A stretch of 64,000 nucleotides of DNA. Source: Gammaproteobacteria bacterium. GTDB taxonomy: Bacteria; Pseudomonadota; Gammaproteobacteria; GRL18. The stretch spans positions 65,565 to 129,564 of the forward strand of contig JADGEK010000002.1 of NCBI GenBank assembly GCA_016744395.1, in the 5' to 3' direction. This document shows positions 8,431-17,411 of this stretch, in pieces. Each line of letters opens with the position of its first letter. The stretch's first letter is position 1. The position numbers were made by a program, and so were the translations under genes. The notes under the pieces are model-generated. The model made no database searches and was not told the origin of the DNA. It worked only from the letters and a program-made list of their open reading frames with translations.

Positions 8431-8997
8431 ATGAGTTTTACGCTGAATTATAAAAACAATAATTTACAGGATTATATTATGCTAGAAGAGCGAGTTTCGG
8501 CTATTGAACAACTTCAAGTCTCTGATAATGGAATAACCATTTCGTTAGCAATTCAATGTCACCAGGCAGTATGCTATTGGCTTTATCACGAAGCCTTTAA
8601 TCACCCTCCAAGTGGAAATACCTTTTTACAAGGTTCTTTTAGTAATACCAGTGATTTTTTAAAGGGCTTAGCCAGAATGGGCAAGCCGCTCCATGCAGGA
8701 GATTTAAAAGCTAATTCTATTATTTCTGCTGGTCATATTCTCATTTTCACTGATAAAAAACTTAATGCAAAACACTCGTGTATCACTTTGCCTGATAATA
8801 AAATTGGAGGTTACAATCAACAAAGCTGGTTTAGTACACCTGGTATCCCAAGTGATTATTCAGAGCATGAGTATAAAGATATAGGCTGGAACAAAAAGGG
8901 AGTTGTTAAGTTAAGTGATAATTCTGATGGGTATTTAATGGCTGTTCCTGAGAATCAGGCGCTGCTCTTTTTTAGAGGCAATTTTAAACCAGACTAA
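8431..8997 (+). CDS. Unrecognised protein, possible cysteine hydrolase
   Basis: A 188-residue protein I do not recognise. It has no signal peptide or membrane segment. 'CHQAVCYWLYHEAF' (Cys43, Cys48) is followed by 'ISAGHILIF', by 'AKHSCITL' (His115) and by 'GGYNQQSWF' (Asn129). That Cys-helix, His-strand, Asn order resembles NlpC/P60 or papain-like hydrolases, but it is only a pattern. The ATG at 8431 has a poor RBS; an in-frame ATG at 8479 is preceded by 'agga' at good spacing and may be the true start (172 residues). It stands alone and ends before a good terminator. Confidence 0.6.
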   Translation: MSFTLNYKNNNLQDYIMLEERVSAIEQLQVSDNGITISLAIQCHQAVCYWLYHEAFNHPPSGNTFLQGSFSNTSDFLKGLARMGKPLHAGDLKANSIISAGHILIFTDKKLNAKHSCITLPDNKIGGYNQQSWFSTPGIPSDYSEHEYKDIGWNKKGVVKLSDNSDGYLMAVPENQALLFFRGNFKPD

Positions 8998-9031
8998 ATA
9001 AGAGAAAATATCCCCTATCCTGCTAATCTTA

Positions 9032-9067
9032 GATGCTAAAAAACTTGTATTATCTTTTTTTAGCATC
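9032..9067. terminator. Bidirectional rho-independent terminator
   Basis: A perfect 12-bp stem (9032-9043 with 9056-9067; gatgct followed by A6, paired with T6 and agcatc) around a 12-base loop. It lies between two convergent genes, so the A/T run can serve as the U-tract in either direction. Confidence 0.75.
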
Positions 9068-9120
9068 CGTCCTACTATCTCGCAGTTTTCTATATTCTGA
9101 CATACACTGTAAATGAGCCT

Positions 9121-9522
9121 CTACACAAATTCACCTAAAAAAGAACCCATTTTCATATCAGTACCCAGAATATGGCCAATCAACCAGTGTTCTAAAAACT
9201 CAATATCTGCATTAGTGATATTTTTGCCTTCTTTTTGTATTTTTTGATGAAAAGCAATACCTGTGTTAATTAACTCCTGGTGTTCTTTTTTGTGCTCTTC
9301 AAGACCATCATAAGCATGCTTAAGCATCAATCGTTCTTCATGCTTAAAATGCCATACAGTGCAACTGATAAGCTCTTCCATTACTGAATCGATATAATCT
9401 TTCGTATCCCCTTTTTCAACAGAATGTTTAAGAATATTATAGAGTTCCATTAGCTTTTGGTGATCTTCATCAACTTCCTGAACATCCACACTTAATGATT
9501 CGTCCCAAATTAAATCTTTCAC
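9121..9522 (-). CDS. Bacteriohemerythrin
   Basis: A 133-residue four-helix hemerythrin that binds O2 at a di-iron site. The ligand pattern is complete: His21, His58 with Glu62 (HxxxE), His77 and His81 (HxxxH), and His117 with Asp122 (HxxxxD). A single domain with no fused signalling part, so it is probably an O2 store or carrier rather than a chemoreceptor. A normal RBS precedes it. It is a monocistronic unit ending at the terminator on its left. Confidence 0.95.
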   Translation of the reverse strand: MKDLIWDESLSVDVQEVDEDHQKLMELYNILKHSVEKGDTKDYIDSVMEELISCTVWHFKHEERLMLKHAYDGLEEHKKEHQELINTGIAFHQKIQKEGKNITNADIEFLEHWLIGHILGTDMKMGSFLGEFV

Positions 9523-9676
9523 AAGCCTATCTCCTTAAGAAGCAGCCATAAAAAGGCCAGTTATTTCATGAAACATGATAATGACATACCCATAAAATAA
9601 GAGTATTATTTTTATATCTGATTTTCATTGCGGTACATCATGAGTGAGGCTTTTATATTCATTATTTTCTATTTGA

Positions 9677-10870
9677 TCAGTCATAGCCTGTCATTTCTAA
9701 ATAACCCGTGCCAGACACAGCCTGCTTGTTTTTTAAACCTTTTACGTTAATACTACCTTCCCAGTAATTAAATGAAAAACCACCTTTTTTACTCCATTCC
9801 TGTGCTTTAACAGTCGAGGAAACTGACAAATTAATATTGTTATCAGGGATTAATATTTCCCACTTAATGGGATAACGAATCCCACTGACCGGGCTTATCC
9901 AAAAGTCTTTTATCTCAAGTTGAAACTGATGTGCTGCAAGTGATTGAGTTTCACCTTGTGCATCAATCAATAGTCCACTGGAATAAGTATCTTTTATTCC
10001 GTCTTTTTTACGCATCTGATAAATCATCAAATCACTGCCGTCATCAAGATGCAATGCAAACCAATCCCAGCCCGTTTGATCATCACTGAGACTGGATGTT
10101 GACCACTCTCGATCAAACCAACTTTTACCAGACACCTGATAAAGATTTTTATTTATTCTAATATTACCTTCACTTTTCAGGCGAGTATAAGAGTAATAAT
10201 AGGAAGCATTTTTACTATTTTTTTGACTTAAACCATGGTTTCCTTGTAAGACCATTGGTTTATCAACGTCAAGTTGTAGGTTCAAGGCAAATTGATCGTT
10301 ATTAATGTCTAATTGTAAGGGAAATAATTGATGAGCCTGAAGCGATTTAACTTGCCAATCATTCAGCCAGAATTGCACTACACCATCCTCTTTTATTTCT
10401 GCACCCGCAAGTTTCAACCCATCACGACTGAAACGTTCCTGTTGATGAACTTGTTGCTGTTGAATATCAGTTAAAGCCACATGTGCCATGTAAATATTAT
10501 TGGTATGCCATTGTGAACCTGGAGACGAAGCATTTTCTAATATCACTCGGTCAGGTCTCAAAGCAAATCGAAATAAAGTAAATTGATAGGAAAACTTTGC
10601 TTTTCTTTTATTTTTTTTTAAGTCATTTTTTTCTAAGTCATCTTCGGCCAAATTTCCCGTAAAATACCACCATTCAGTTTTATAAGCCTGATGTGCTAAA
10701 TGATCTTGAGGAAAATGAAACTGTCGTGGCTCTAACACCTGTTTAAAAAGACTGTTTTGTACAGAATCTGTTTCACCCAAAACACCTTTCATTGATAATG
10801 CGCTCGTCGTTTTACACATCGAGCATAAAACCAACAGCATAATTAACCATTGAAACACTCGTGATTTCAC
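9677..10870 (-). CDS. attH: AttH-like lipocalin-fold protein (CrtC/AttH family)
   Basis: A 397-residue protein with a cleavable signal peptide (about residues 1-24). The family core is clear: 'FPQDHLAHQAYKTEWWYFTG', 'FSYQFTLFRFAL', 'SWFDREWSTS' and 'GWDWFALHLDDGSDLMIYQMR'. These are hallmarks of the AttH/carotenoid-hydratase-like beta-barrel family found with AttEFG exporters. It is the third gene of a tight minus-strand operon (3 bases after the permease). It probably acts as a periplasmic or membrane-bound carrier for the lipid-like substrate of the ABC complex. The att symbol is by locus analogy. Confidence 0.8.
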   Translation of the reverse strand: MKSRVFQWLIMLLVLCSMCKTTSALSMKGVLGETDSVQNSLFKQVLEPRQFHFPQDHLAHQAYKTEWWYFTGNLAEDDLEKNDLKKNKRKAKFSYQFTLFRFALRPDRVILENASSPGSQWHTNNIYMAHVALTDIQQQQVHQQERFSRDGLKLAGAEIKEDGVVQFWLNDWQVKSLQAHQLFPLQLDINNDQFALNLQLDVDKPMVLQGNHGLSQKNSKNASYYYSYTRLKSEGNIRINKNLYQVSGKSWFDREWSTSSLSDDQTGWDWFALHLDDGSDLMIYQMRKKDGIKDTYSSGLLIDAQGETQSLAAHQFQLEIKDFWISPVSGIRYPIKWEILIPDNNINLSVSSTVKAQEWSKKGGFSFNYWEGSINVKGLKNKQAVSGTGYLEMTGYD

Positions 10871-10873
10871 TGG

Positions 10874-13513
10874 CTACTCTCCCCTTAGCGCTAAAGTTGG
10901 CTGGGTTTTACTCAAGTGCCATGCGGGATAAACCGCTGCCAGAAAAGCAGCTAAAAGTGCCAGTGCACCTGCCATAATAAATTCATTCCAGGGTAAAATA
11001 AACTGCATAGACCATCCAAATGAACGGTAATTAATCACTTCAATCAACAGATAGGCCAAAACAATTCCCATTGGCATTGCTAAAACTGCAGCGACAATTC
11101 CCATGGTTAAAGTTTCAATATATATCAATGCCGATAGTTGTTTGCCCGTCAAACCAGTCGCACGAAGTATGGCAAACTCTCTGGCTCGCTCTAACTCAAT
11201 GGCCATCAGAGCAGTAAGAATGCCCACAAAAGACACAAAAATGACCAGTAATTTAAGCACATTGGTTATCTTAAACGTCCTGTCAAAAATGATCAGAGAT
11301 TGCTTGTGTAAATCTTTCCTGGAAATAAAACGTAAAGACCTGCCACTGATTAACAATTGCAATTGTCTCTCAAATTGCGCCTGTTTTTCTTGATTCTGAA
11401 GCACTTCATTTGATAAATAAAGTCCCAATGCATTCAGTTTTCCAGAATGCCAGTGTCGATTATAAGTCGTGCGACTCATATTGATCACACCCTGTTCAGA
11501 ACCATAGTGATAATAAACGCCAACTATTTTAAAAGCTTGTTTGAAAGGTATTTCTCCCTGCTTTTTATTAACGGGCAAATACACTTTGTCACCCACAGCC
11601 AAACCATATCGATAGGCATAAGGTTCAGAAATAATCACCGCATCATCATTAAGCCATGATTGCTGTACTGAAGAGTCATCCTTTTGTTTGAAGTGAAATG
11701 CACTGAAGCTTTTTTCAGGAATATCAAGCACTGTCAAATGATGATATTGATCATCAATAAAAAAGCGTACTTCTTGATCACTACTGATATAATCAATGCC
11801 CGATAATTTTGATAAATTTGAGATTAATTGTTTGTCAAAGGGTTCTACCAATCCTTTGACATGTGAAGAGCGACTATTATTGGCTGAGCCAATAAAATAA
11901 TCGGCTTTGAGATAACCCAGTAACCAGTCATCAACTGTAAAGCGGAAGCTCTCCACCATAATTCCAATCCCTAATGCTGATGAAACCGACACAGTTAAAG
12001 CAGCAATAGCAACAATACTGCGACTGAATGAACGCACAATATTATTCACAGCAATTTTTCCTGGTAACTTAAACAGCTGCTTCATCACAATCGCTAAGAA
12101 AAAAAGCAGATAGCGACTAAAGAAGGGCAATAAAAAAATAAAGGCTGCTATTGACATAAACACCGAGGTAAAACCAAGCATCATACCATTGGTCTTATCT
12201 TCAATTGGTATATTGAGTATTGCAAAGACCAGTAGACAAGCCAATAAGCCAGGTACTAACAGACGATGGCTCCAGAGATTTACTTTTGCTTCTAAATGAG
12301 TGCGTTGTAAAGCCATAACAGGACGCGTATAAGCCGCTTCAAGTGCAGGCATTAAAGCAGATAATAGTGTGGCACTCATACCAAAAGCAATTGCCTTAAG
12401 CACAATGATATAATTCCAATGCAGCTGAGTAACCTGCAGTACATAATACAGATCATTAATTGTTCGAGTCACAAAATATAATAATATATGGGCCAATCCA
12501 ATCCCCAGCACTAAACCGCTTCCGATTGAAAGTAACGCAATAAAAAAAGCTTCAGCCAGTATCAAACGAAATAAATCATAACGACTCACACCTAAAACTC
12601 GCATTCTTGCCAGTAAATCTCTTCGCTGAACCACGGAAAACATCATTGTGTTATAAATTAAAAACATCGCTACCAGAAGCCCTAAAAAGCTTAATGCAGT
12701 CAGATTGAGTTCAAATGACTGGCTTAATCGAGCAATTGCTTTGGACTGTGTATCCACTTTAACCAGATCAACACTCTCGGGTAAAAATTGTTTTATTTGT
12801 TCAGTTTGAAATTCATTTTCTGTTTCAAGCACCAGATCAATCTGACTGATCACCCCCTGAAAATTCAATAAATCCTGAACAGTACTGATATCACTGATCA
12901 GCCAAGTTTTTAGTTGTGACTGATAGGCTTCCGGGGCATTAAAAAAACCAATAATCAATAAAGGATGAATCTTGTCATTAATTACCAGTGAAAGAGTATC
13001 CCCAGTACTCAGCTCATGTTGTTTTAAGAAACTTTTTTCTACCAGTACGGTATTAGTTTGTGTTAATAATTGATGTATACCATCCCCAGTCAAAGAATCC
13101 ATCATTCCCTGCTGCCAGGTGCGTATTTCTGCTTCACTGAAAGGATCAATTCCAATCAGCTGCACATCGCTTATATTCATTTTTATTTCTGCATGGTTCG
13201 AATCCATTTTAAATTGAACTGTTTGTTTAATTAATGGTGATATTTTTCTAAGACCCAGCTCATTTCTTAATTTAAAATAAATGGATTCTGGTAAGAGATG
13301 CTCTGAACCAACAATACGATGTGTCGCTTTACCTGCAATGGATTGTGTTGATAATGCAAAGCCCTGACGAGCGCTGTGGCTTGCCATATCGATGCCAACA
13401 ACCAGTGCAACACCAAGGGCAACCCCTAAAACTGAGAAAAGTAAATGCAGTGGACGCTTTAAATAATAGCGTACGCTGGACCGATACAATAATCTTCTCT
13501 TTTTATTTATCAA
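10874..13513 (-). CDS. FtsX-like ABC permease (AttF/AttG-type, two FtsX halves)
   Basis: An 879-residue membrane protein with an N-terminal anchor ('LHLLFSVLGVALGVALVVGID') and two FtsX blocks. The first starts around 'ALSFLGLLVAMFLIYNTMMFSVVQRR', the second is C-terminal ('LLVIFVSFVGILTALMAIELERAREFAILRATG' through 'LALRGE'). Each is linked to a large periplasmic region, as in MacB-like or AttG-like mechanotransmission permeases. It sits 2 bases downstream of its ATPase gene and upstream of attH. Such complexes move lipids or peptides at the inner membrane; the substrate is unknown. Confidence 0.85.
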   Translation of the reverse strand: MINKKRRLLYRSSVRYYLKRPLHLLFSVLGVALGVALVVGIDMASHSARQGFALSTQSIAGKATHRIVGSEHLLPESIYFKLRNELGLRKISPLIKQTVQFKMDSNHAEIKMNISDVQLIGIDPFSEAEIRTWQQGMMDSLTGDGIHQLLTQTNTVLVEKSFLKQHELSTGDTLSLVINDKIHPLLIIGFFNAPEAYQSQLKTWLISDISTVQDLLNFQGVISQIDLVLETENEFQTEQIKQFLPESVDLVKVDTQSKAIARLSQSFELNLTALSFLGLLVAMFLIYNTMMFSVVQRRDLLARMRVLGVSRYDLFRLILAEAFFIALLSIGSGLVLGIGLAHILLYFVTRTINDLYYVLQVTQLHWNYIIVLKAIAFGMSATLLSALMPALEAAYTRPVMALQRTHLEAKVNLWSHRLLVPGLLACLLVFAILNIPIEDKTNGMMLGFTSVFMSIAAFIFLLPFFSRYLLFFLAIVMKQLFKLPGKIAVNNIVRSFSRSIVAIAALTVSVSSALGIGIMVESFRFTVDDWLLGYLKADYFIGSANNSRSSHVKGLVEPFDKQLISNLSKLSGIDYISSDQEVRFFIDDQYHHLTVLDIPEKSFSAFHFKQKDDSSVQQSWLNDDAVIISEPYAYRYGLAVGDKVYLPVNKKQGEIPFKQAFKIVGVYYHYGSEQGVINMSRTTYNRHWHSGKLNALGLYLSNEVLQNQEKQAQFERQLQLLISGRSLRFISRKDLHKQSLIIFDRTFKITNVLKLLVIFVSFVGILTALMAIELERAREFAILRATGLTGKQLSALIYIETLTMGIVAAVLAMPMGIVLAYLLIEVINYRSFGWSMQFILPWNEFIMAGALALLAAFLAAVYPAWHLSKTQPTLALRGE

Positions 13514-13515
13514 AG

Positions 13516-14208
13516 TTATTTCTCAAGATGTATTTCCACAAGATGTCCATTTTTTAAAGATAAAATGCGATCCGCTCGTCGAGCAACCTCCTGACTATGA
13601 GTCACAATCAGCATTGTCATCTGATGTGACTTAACCAGCTCAAGTAAAACACTCATGACCTGTTGACCTGTAACATCATCCAGATTACCCGTCGGCTCAT
13701 CCGCTAACAAAATCTTGGGTTGATGAATAATTGCCCTGGCAATAGCAACTCTTTGCTGTTCCCCTCCCGATAAGCACTCAGGATATTGATGTTGCTTATG
13801 TTCAATTGAAAGTTTCTTCAACAACTGATTGATTTGAAGAGTTGCCTCGTTATCCAGTTTATCGCATAACTCCAGAGGAAATTGAATGTTTTCTAATACT
13901 GTCAATGTGGGTATTAAATTAAAAAATTGAAAGATAAAACCAATTGAGTGACGACGAAACAAGGTTTTCTGTTCATCATTCATCGAACTAATACTTAATA
14001 AATGTTCATCATCAATGAATACTTCACCTGAATCAGGCTCATCAATCCCAGAAATCAGATTAAGCAAAGTGGTTTTCCCCGATCCGCTGGGACCAATCAA
14101 GGCAATAATTTCACCCTTATCAAGGGTCACATTAATACCATCAAGAATACAGTGTTGCTGCCCACCTTCAAGATAATTTTTACTAATATTTTTAAGTTGG
14201 ATCTGCAA
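13516..14208 (-). CDS. ABC transporter ATP-binding protein (LolD/MacB/AttE type)
   Basis: A 230-residue ATPase with Walker A 'GPSGSGKTT' (39-47), the Q-loop region 'GFIFQFFNLIP', signature 'LSGGEQQRVAIARA' (146-159), Walker B 'ILLADEPTGNLD' and switch His in 'IVTHSQE'. The 'GNLD' and 'FQFFNL' variants are typical of LolD/MacB-like ATPases that partner FtsX permeases. It is the first gene of the three-gene export operon. All catalytic motifs are intact. Confidence 0.9.
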   Translation of the reverse strand: MQIQLKNISKNYLEGGQQHCILDGINVTLDKGEIIALIGPSGSGKTTLLNLISGIDEPDSGEVFIDDEHLLSISSMNDEQKTLFRRHSIGFIFQFFNLIPTLTVLENIQFPLELCDKLDNEATLQINQLLKKLSIEHKQHQYPECLSGGEQQRVAIARAIIHQPKILLADEPTGNLDDVTGQQVMSVLLELVKSHQMTMLIVTHSQEVARRADRILSLKNGHLVEIHLEK

Positions 14209-14677
14209 TAGAAATTTCCTTAATAGATGCTGTCAATGGAACATATTCAATCAGTAAAAACTTACCACCTCCCATAAGTCTCGTCAAATCTTGGAGAAAC
14301 CACATTAACTCGCCTAAATACCATTCACTTCACCTTATCATCAACTTTTGTACCTTTTTTGTCTCCTTTATACAATCTTAACCTTACTAATTTAGGGTTG
14401 ATATTTTCAACAAAAAAGAGTATAAGTAAAACTATAACCAACCGATTTAATAAGGTATTATCTTGGGACTGTCATCTCATGGGTTTGTATGCCAATCACC
14501 CCAGATACTTTTCCTCCAAGTTTCATTGGAGAGCTTATCAGAGCTATCTCAGCAATGAAAAATGAATCGAAACAACAGGTGCATGAGTTCAGTATCACAG
14601 CATATTGCATGAAACCTCGTTTTAACTCATAAGTACAACTGAGCTTTTAAATTTATAGTACAACTTAGGAGAAAGTC
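14209..14677. other. Intergenic region without a supported gene
   Basis: Divergent spacer between the ABC operon and the small plus-strand genes. Two overlapping short open frames exist (14359-14565, and 14489-14632 encoding 47 residues), but neither resembles a known protein or has a good RBS. I regard both as chance frames or relics. Confidence 0.4.
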
Positions 14678-14902
14678 ATGTTATTAAGACAAAGAAAAAG
14701 TGGTCACATGATTGAGGTCATGAATGATCTAGAACTTATTAATTTAAACCAGGATGAAGTCACTGGTTGTTTTCAGGAAGGAGAAGATCTTCAGGAACCT
14801 GATACATTCAAAAAGAGTGAACTGGTTTTTCTCTCTGGAGAGGCATTGCCAAAATGTTGGGTTGATCCTCATTATAGAGACAATGAATTGATGAGACATT
14901 AA
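14678..14902 (+). CDS. Conserved small hypothetical protein
   Basis: A 74-residue soluble protein with a strong RBS ('aggag') before the ATG. It reads 'SGHMIEVMNDLELINLNQDEVTGCFQEGEDLQEP' and 'SGEALPKCWVDPHYRD'. The layout resembles small conserved proteins of other gammaproteobacteria that carry no established function. It lies 62 bases before the CDGSH gene and may share its transcript. No catalytic residues can be assigned. Confidence 0.65.
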   Translation: MLLRQRKSGHMIEVMNDLELINLNQDEVTGCFQEGEDLQEPDTFKKSELVFLSGEALPKCWVDPHYRDNELMRH

Positions 14903-14964
14903 GATTACACTCCATTATTGAATAGAGTAATAAATTTTTCTAATCAACCATCAGGAGTCCTTCC

Positions 14965-15189
14965 ATGTATTCAACAGGTCAACCAATGACTATTGATGTT
15001 AAAGCTGGTGACACAGTTTATTTCTGCAGGTGTGGAAAAACTCACACTGCACCCTATTGTGACGGCAGCCACAAAGGCACTAATAACGAACCTTTTGAGT
15101 ATACTGCTAATAAAAATGAACAACTTTATCTTTGTCGTTGTGGGAATTCTGATAATATTCCATTTTGCGATGGCAGCCATAAAAATTAG
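14965..15189 (+). CDS. Tandem CDGSH iron-sulfur domain protein
   Basis: A 74-residue protein made of two CDGSH modules: 'CRCGKTHTAPYCDGSH' (Cys21, Cys23, Cys32, His36) and 'CRCGNSDNIPFCDGSH' (Cys57, Cys59, Cys68, His72). Each three-Cys-one-His set binds a redox-active and often transferable 2Fe-2S cluster, as in mitoNEET-like proteins. It has no membrane anchor, so it should be cytosolic. The start is set by an 'aggag' RBS. Its last four bases overlap the end of the convergent pseudouridine synthase gene. Confidence 0.93.
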   Translation: MYSTGQPMTIDVKAGDTVYFCRCGKTHTAPYCDGSHKGTNNEPFEYTANKNEQLYLCRCGNSDNIPFCDGSHKN

Positions 15190-16868
15190 AATTCAGGCTC
15201 AATTCTAAAGTGCATTAACTCTTTAGTCACAGGATGAGTAAACTCTATAGATTCAGCGTGCAAATGTAATCGGCTTGCTTTATTTCCATACAAATCATCA
15301 CCTACAATTGGTGCATTTAAACCATCAATATGAGCAGAATGTACTCGTAATTGATGTGTGCGACCTGTTTCTGGATAGAAAAAAACCTTGGTCTGGTTAT
15401 TTTTTCGTTCAATCACCTTCCAACGGGTTTGAGCAGATTTACCATGTTCAAAACAGACCCGTTGTCGAGGCCGATCATCTAAATCAACACGAAGGGGTAA
15501 GTCAATTATTCCTTCATTCTCACTAATAAGTCCGTTTAATAAGGCAATATAACGCTTTTTTACTGTACGTTTAATGAATTGTCGCTGTAAAGTTTTATGC
15601 GCCTCTTTTGTTAAAGCAATTAGCATTAAGCCTGAAGTAGACATATCAAGTCGATGTACGATTAAAGAACCTGTGGCATCTGGATAGTGGTGTTTCATCC
15701 GCATATAAACAGAGTCTTCTATATCTTTTCCTGGTACAGACAAAAATTCTGCGGGTTTATTGATCACCAGCATGACATCATCTTCATAGACAACATTAAT
15801 TGTTTTTCCTTCGGCAGGATTATTCAGCAAGGGATTTTCATCCATTTTGATCCCTTCGAGCATATGACCTAAAATAGGCTTACACTTTCCCTGACAAGCA
15901 GGGTAAAAATTTTTGTGTTTTCGAATTTCAGATTTAGGTGAAGCCCCCCACCAAAATTCAGCCATAGAAAGCGGCTTCATTCTACATTGAAAAGCATACT
16001 GCAATAGTTTTGGCGTAGCGCATTCTCCCGCTCCTGCAGGCGGTATATGTTGCGCTGTTTCTTTAAAAATATCATATAAACTTTTTGAAACACCTTGTTC
16101 ATTATAAAAACAATACTGTTCAAATATTCTTTTTTGTAGAGCCGCTGACTGCTTTTTCCGCTGCTCTTTTAAAGAAGACAATTCGAGCGATAAGTGATTA
16201 AGCTTTTCTTCTACTTTAAATATTTTCTCATTCCAAAAAGATTTTAAAAATTTAAGTTGATTTTTTTCATTGACACTTTCTTTAGCCAGCTGGATTTTAA
16301 GTGCCTCAAAATCATCCAAACTCAAATTTTTTTGTGCCAGCAATCTTTGAGACTTTCTATTTTTTCTCCCTTCAATCATTTTCCCTCTGTATTCTTCAAT
16401 TTGAAATAAAGAAGTGTCTGTTTCAGATTTTAAAGAAGCCTCAAACTCATAAAGTTTCGGGTCGCTTTCAAGCCTTTCTATTGATTGATTTATCACATTA
16501 ATTTTTTCTTGTTCCGCCAGAAAAAAAACCTCTTTGTCGAGCAAATCAAAAACAGGAGAGACAAATTTTGAAAGATGGTTTTTACCTGCTAGTTTTCCAG
16601 AAAAAGCAGCCAGATAACCAATTTCATTGTATTTGTTTTTTACCAGTAAAACACCAAACATCTTACCAATTGCCGACTTTATATCACCTGTGAGACCAAA
16701 ATTATGCGTCCACTCCTTTTGTATTGTAAGGTATTCTTGAAGTTCCTTTGCTGCTAATACACACAATGGATGAGGCTCATAATAAAATGGAAAGGTGAAC
16801 TTTTCAGGTAATTCATAAGAATCAATGGATTCATTGAACAAAAGAAAAAATGGGTCATGCGAGGGCAT
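15186..16868 (-). CDS. RluA-family pseudouridine synthase with long N-terminal extension
   Basis: A 560-residue protein. The C-terminal third (about 355-560) is an RluA catalytic domain: 'VYEDDVMLVINKPAEFLSVPG', the active-site block 'VHRLDMSTSGLML' with catalytic Asp408, and 'PETGRTHQLRVHSAHI'. The first 350 residues are not the usual S4 domain. They comprise a globular part, a charged coiled coil (about 185-250) and a Cys-containing segment ('GECATPKLL', 'PACQGKCKPILGH') that could bind a metal. The target is presumably a ribosomal or transfer RNA uridine but cannot be fixed. Similar long RluA proteins exist in other gammaproteobacteria. Confidence 0.88.
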   Translation of the reverse strand: MPSHDPFFLLFNESIDSYELPEKFTFPFYYEPHPLCVLAAKELQEYLTIQKEWTHNFGLTGDIKSAIGKMFGVLLVKNKYNEIGYLAAFSGKLAGKNHLSKFVSPVFDLLDKEVFFLAEQEKINVINQSIERLESDPKLYEFEASLKSETDTSLFQIEEYRGKMIEGRKNRKSQRLLAQKNLSLDDFEALKIQLAKESVNEKNQLKFLKSFWNEKIFKVEEKLNHLSLELSSLKEQRKKQSAALQKRIFEQYCFYNEQGVSKSLYDIFKETAQHIPPAGAGECATPKLLQYAFQCRMKPLSMAEFWWGASPKSEIRKHKNFYPACQGKCKPILGHMLEGIKMDENPLLNNPAEGKTINVVYEDDVMLVINKPAEFLSVPGKDIEDSVYMRMKHHYPDATGSLIVHRLDMSTSGLMLIALTKEAHKTLQRQFIKRTVKKRYIALLNGLISENEGIIDLPLRVDLDDRPRQRVCFEHGKSAQTRWKVIERKNNQTKVFFYPETGRTHQLRVHSAHIDGLNAPIVGDDLYGNKASRLHLHAESIEFTHPVTKELMHFRIEPEF

Positions 16869-16991
16869 ATAGTGATCTATTTATAGTAAAAGTAAGCAAT
16901 ACAATAATATTGACATCTCATTATAACGATTTGTCATCTGTAAAAAAAAGAATTATAAAAAATAATAGTTAACGGAATCTATTTCTCAACA

Positions 16992-17369
16992 TCAAGTCTT
17001 CAAATGGTTTTGATAAAAATCCCATGCAGTCAGTGATTGGGCACATGGTTGACAAATAAAAAGTTCCAGATTGTCACTATCGCCAAAAATCCCCTCTTCT
17101 TTGTTGACATTAAAGTAATGCTGGCAAACCTGACATTTTTGCACCATAAATTCATCTGTGGGGAGTCGTTCAAGCACTTCATTAATTAATGTTTTTAGCG
17201 GGATATATTCTGCAAAATCAATTTTTTTATATTCAGCGTTCCATATCACTTCTTTAATATTAATTATTTTAATCAAGAACTGCCAATACTGTTCATCATA
17301 TTTCTGTTGAATTTGTTGGTTGGCCTGTTCAATTGTCCATGAATCTTGTTGTAAATGTTTTAAGGTCAT
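16992..17369 (-). CDS. Hypothetical protein with C-terminal zinc-ribbon Cys pairs
   Basis: A 125-residue protein I do not recognise. The N-terminal 75 residues are helical and acidic/Gln-rich. The C-terminus has CxxC at Cys79/Cys82 and a second CxxC at Cys106/Cys109, separated by 23 residues, a normal spacing for a zinc ribbon. No membrane segment. It lies 42 bases upstream of nothing on its own strand except the spacer before the RluA-type gene. A regulatory or nucleic-acid-binding role is a guess. Confidence 0.6.
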   Translation of the reverse strand: MTLKHLQQDSWTIEQANQQIQQKYDEQYWQFLIKIINIKEVIWNAEYKKIDFAEYIPLKTLINEVLERLPTDEFMVQKCQVCQHYFNVNKEEGIFGDSDNLELFICQPCAQSLTAWDFYQNHLKT

Positions 17370-17411
17370 TATTATTGTCTTTTATGAAGTTAATAATAGT
17401 ATTGGAAAAGG

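Noticed and set aside
14359..14565. 68-codon open frame on the plus strand
   Set aside because: No RBS, overlaps another equally open frame, and no recognisable motif.
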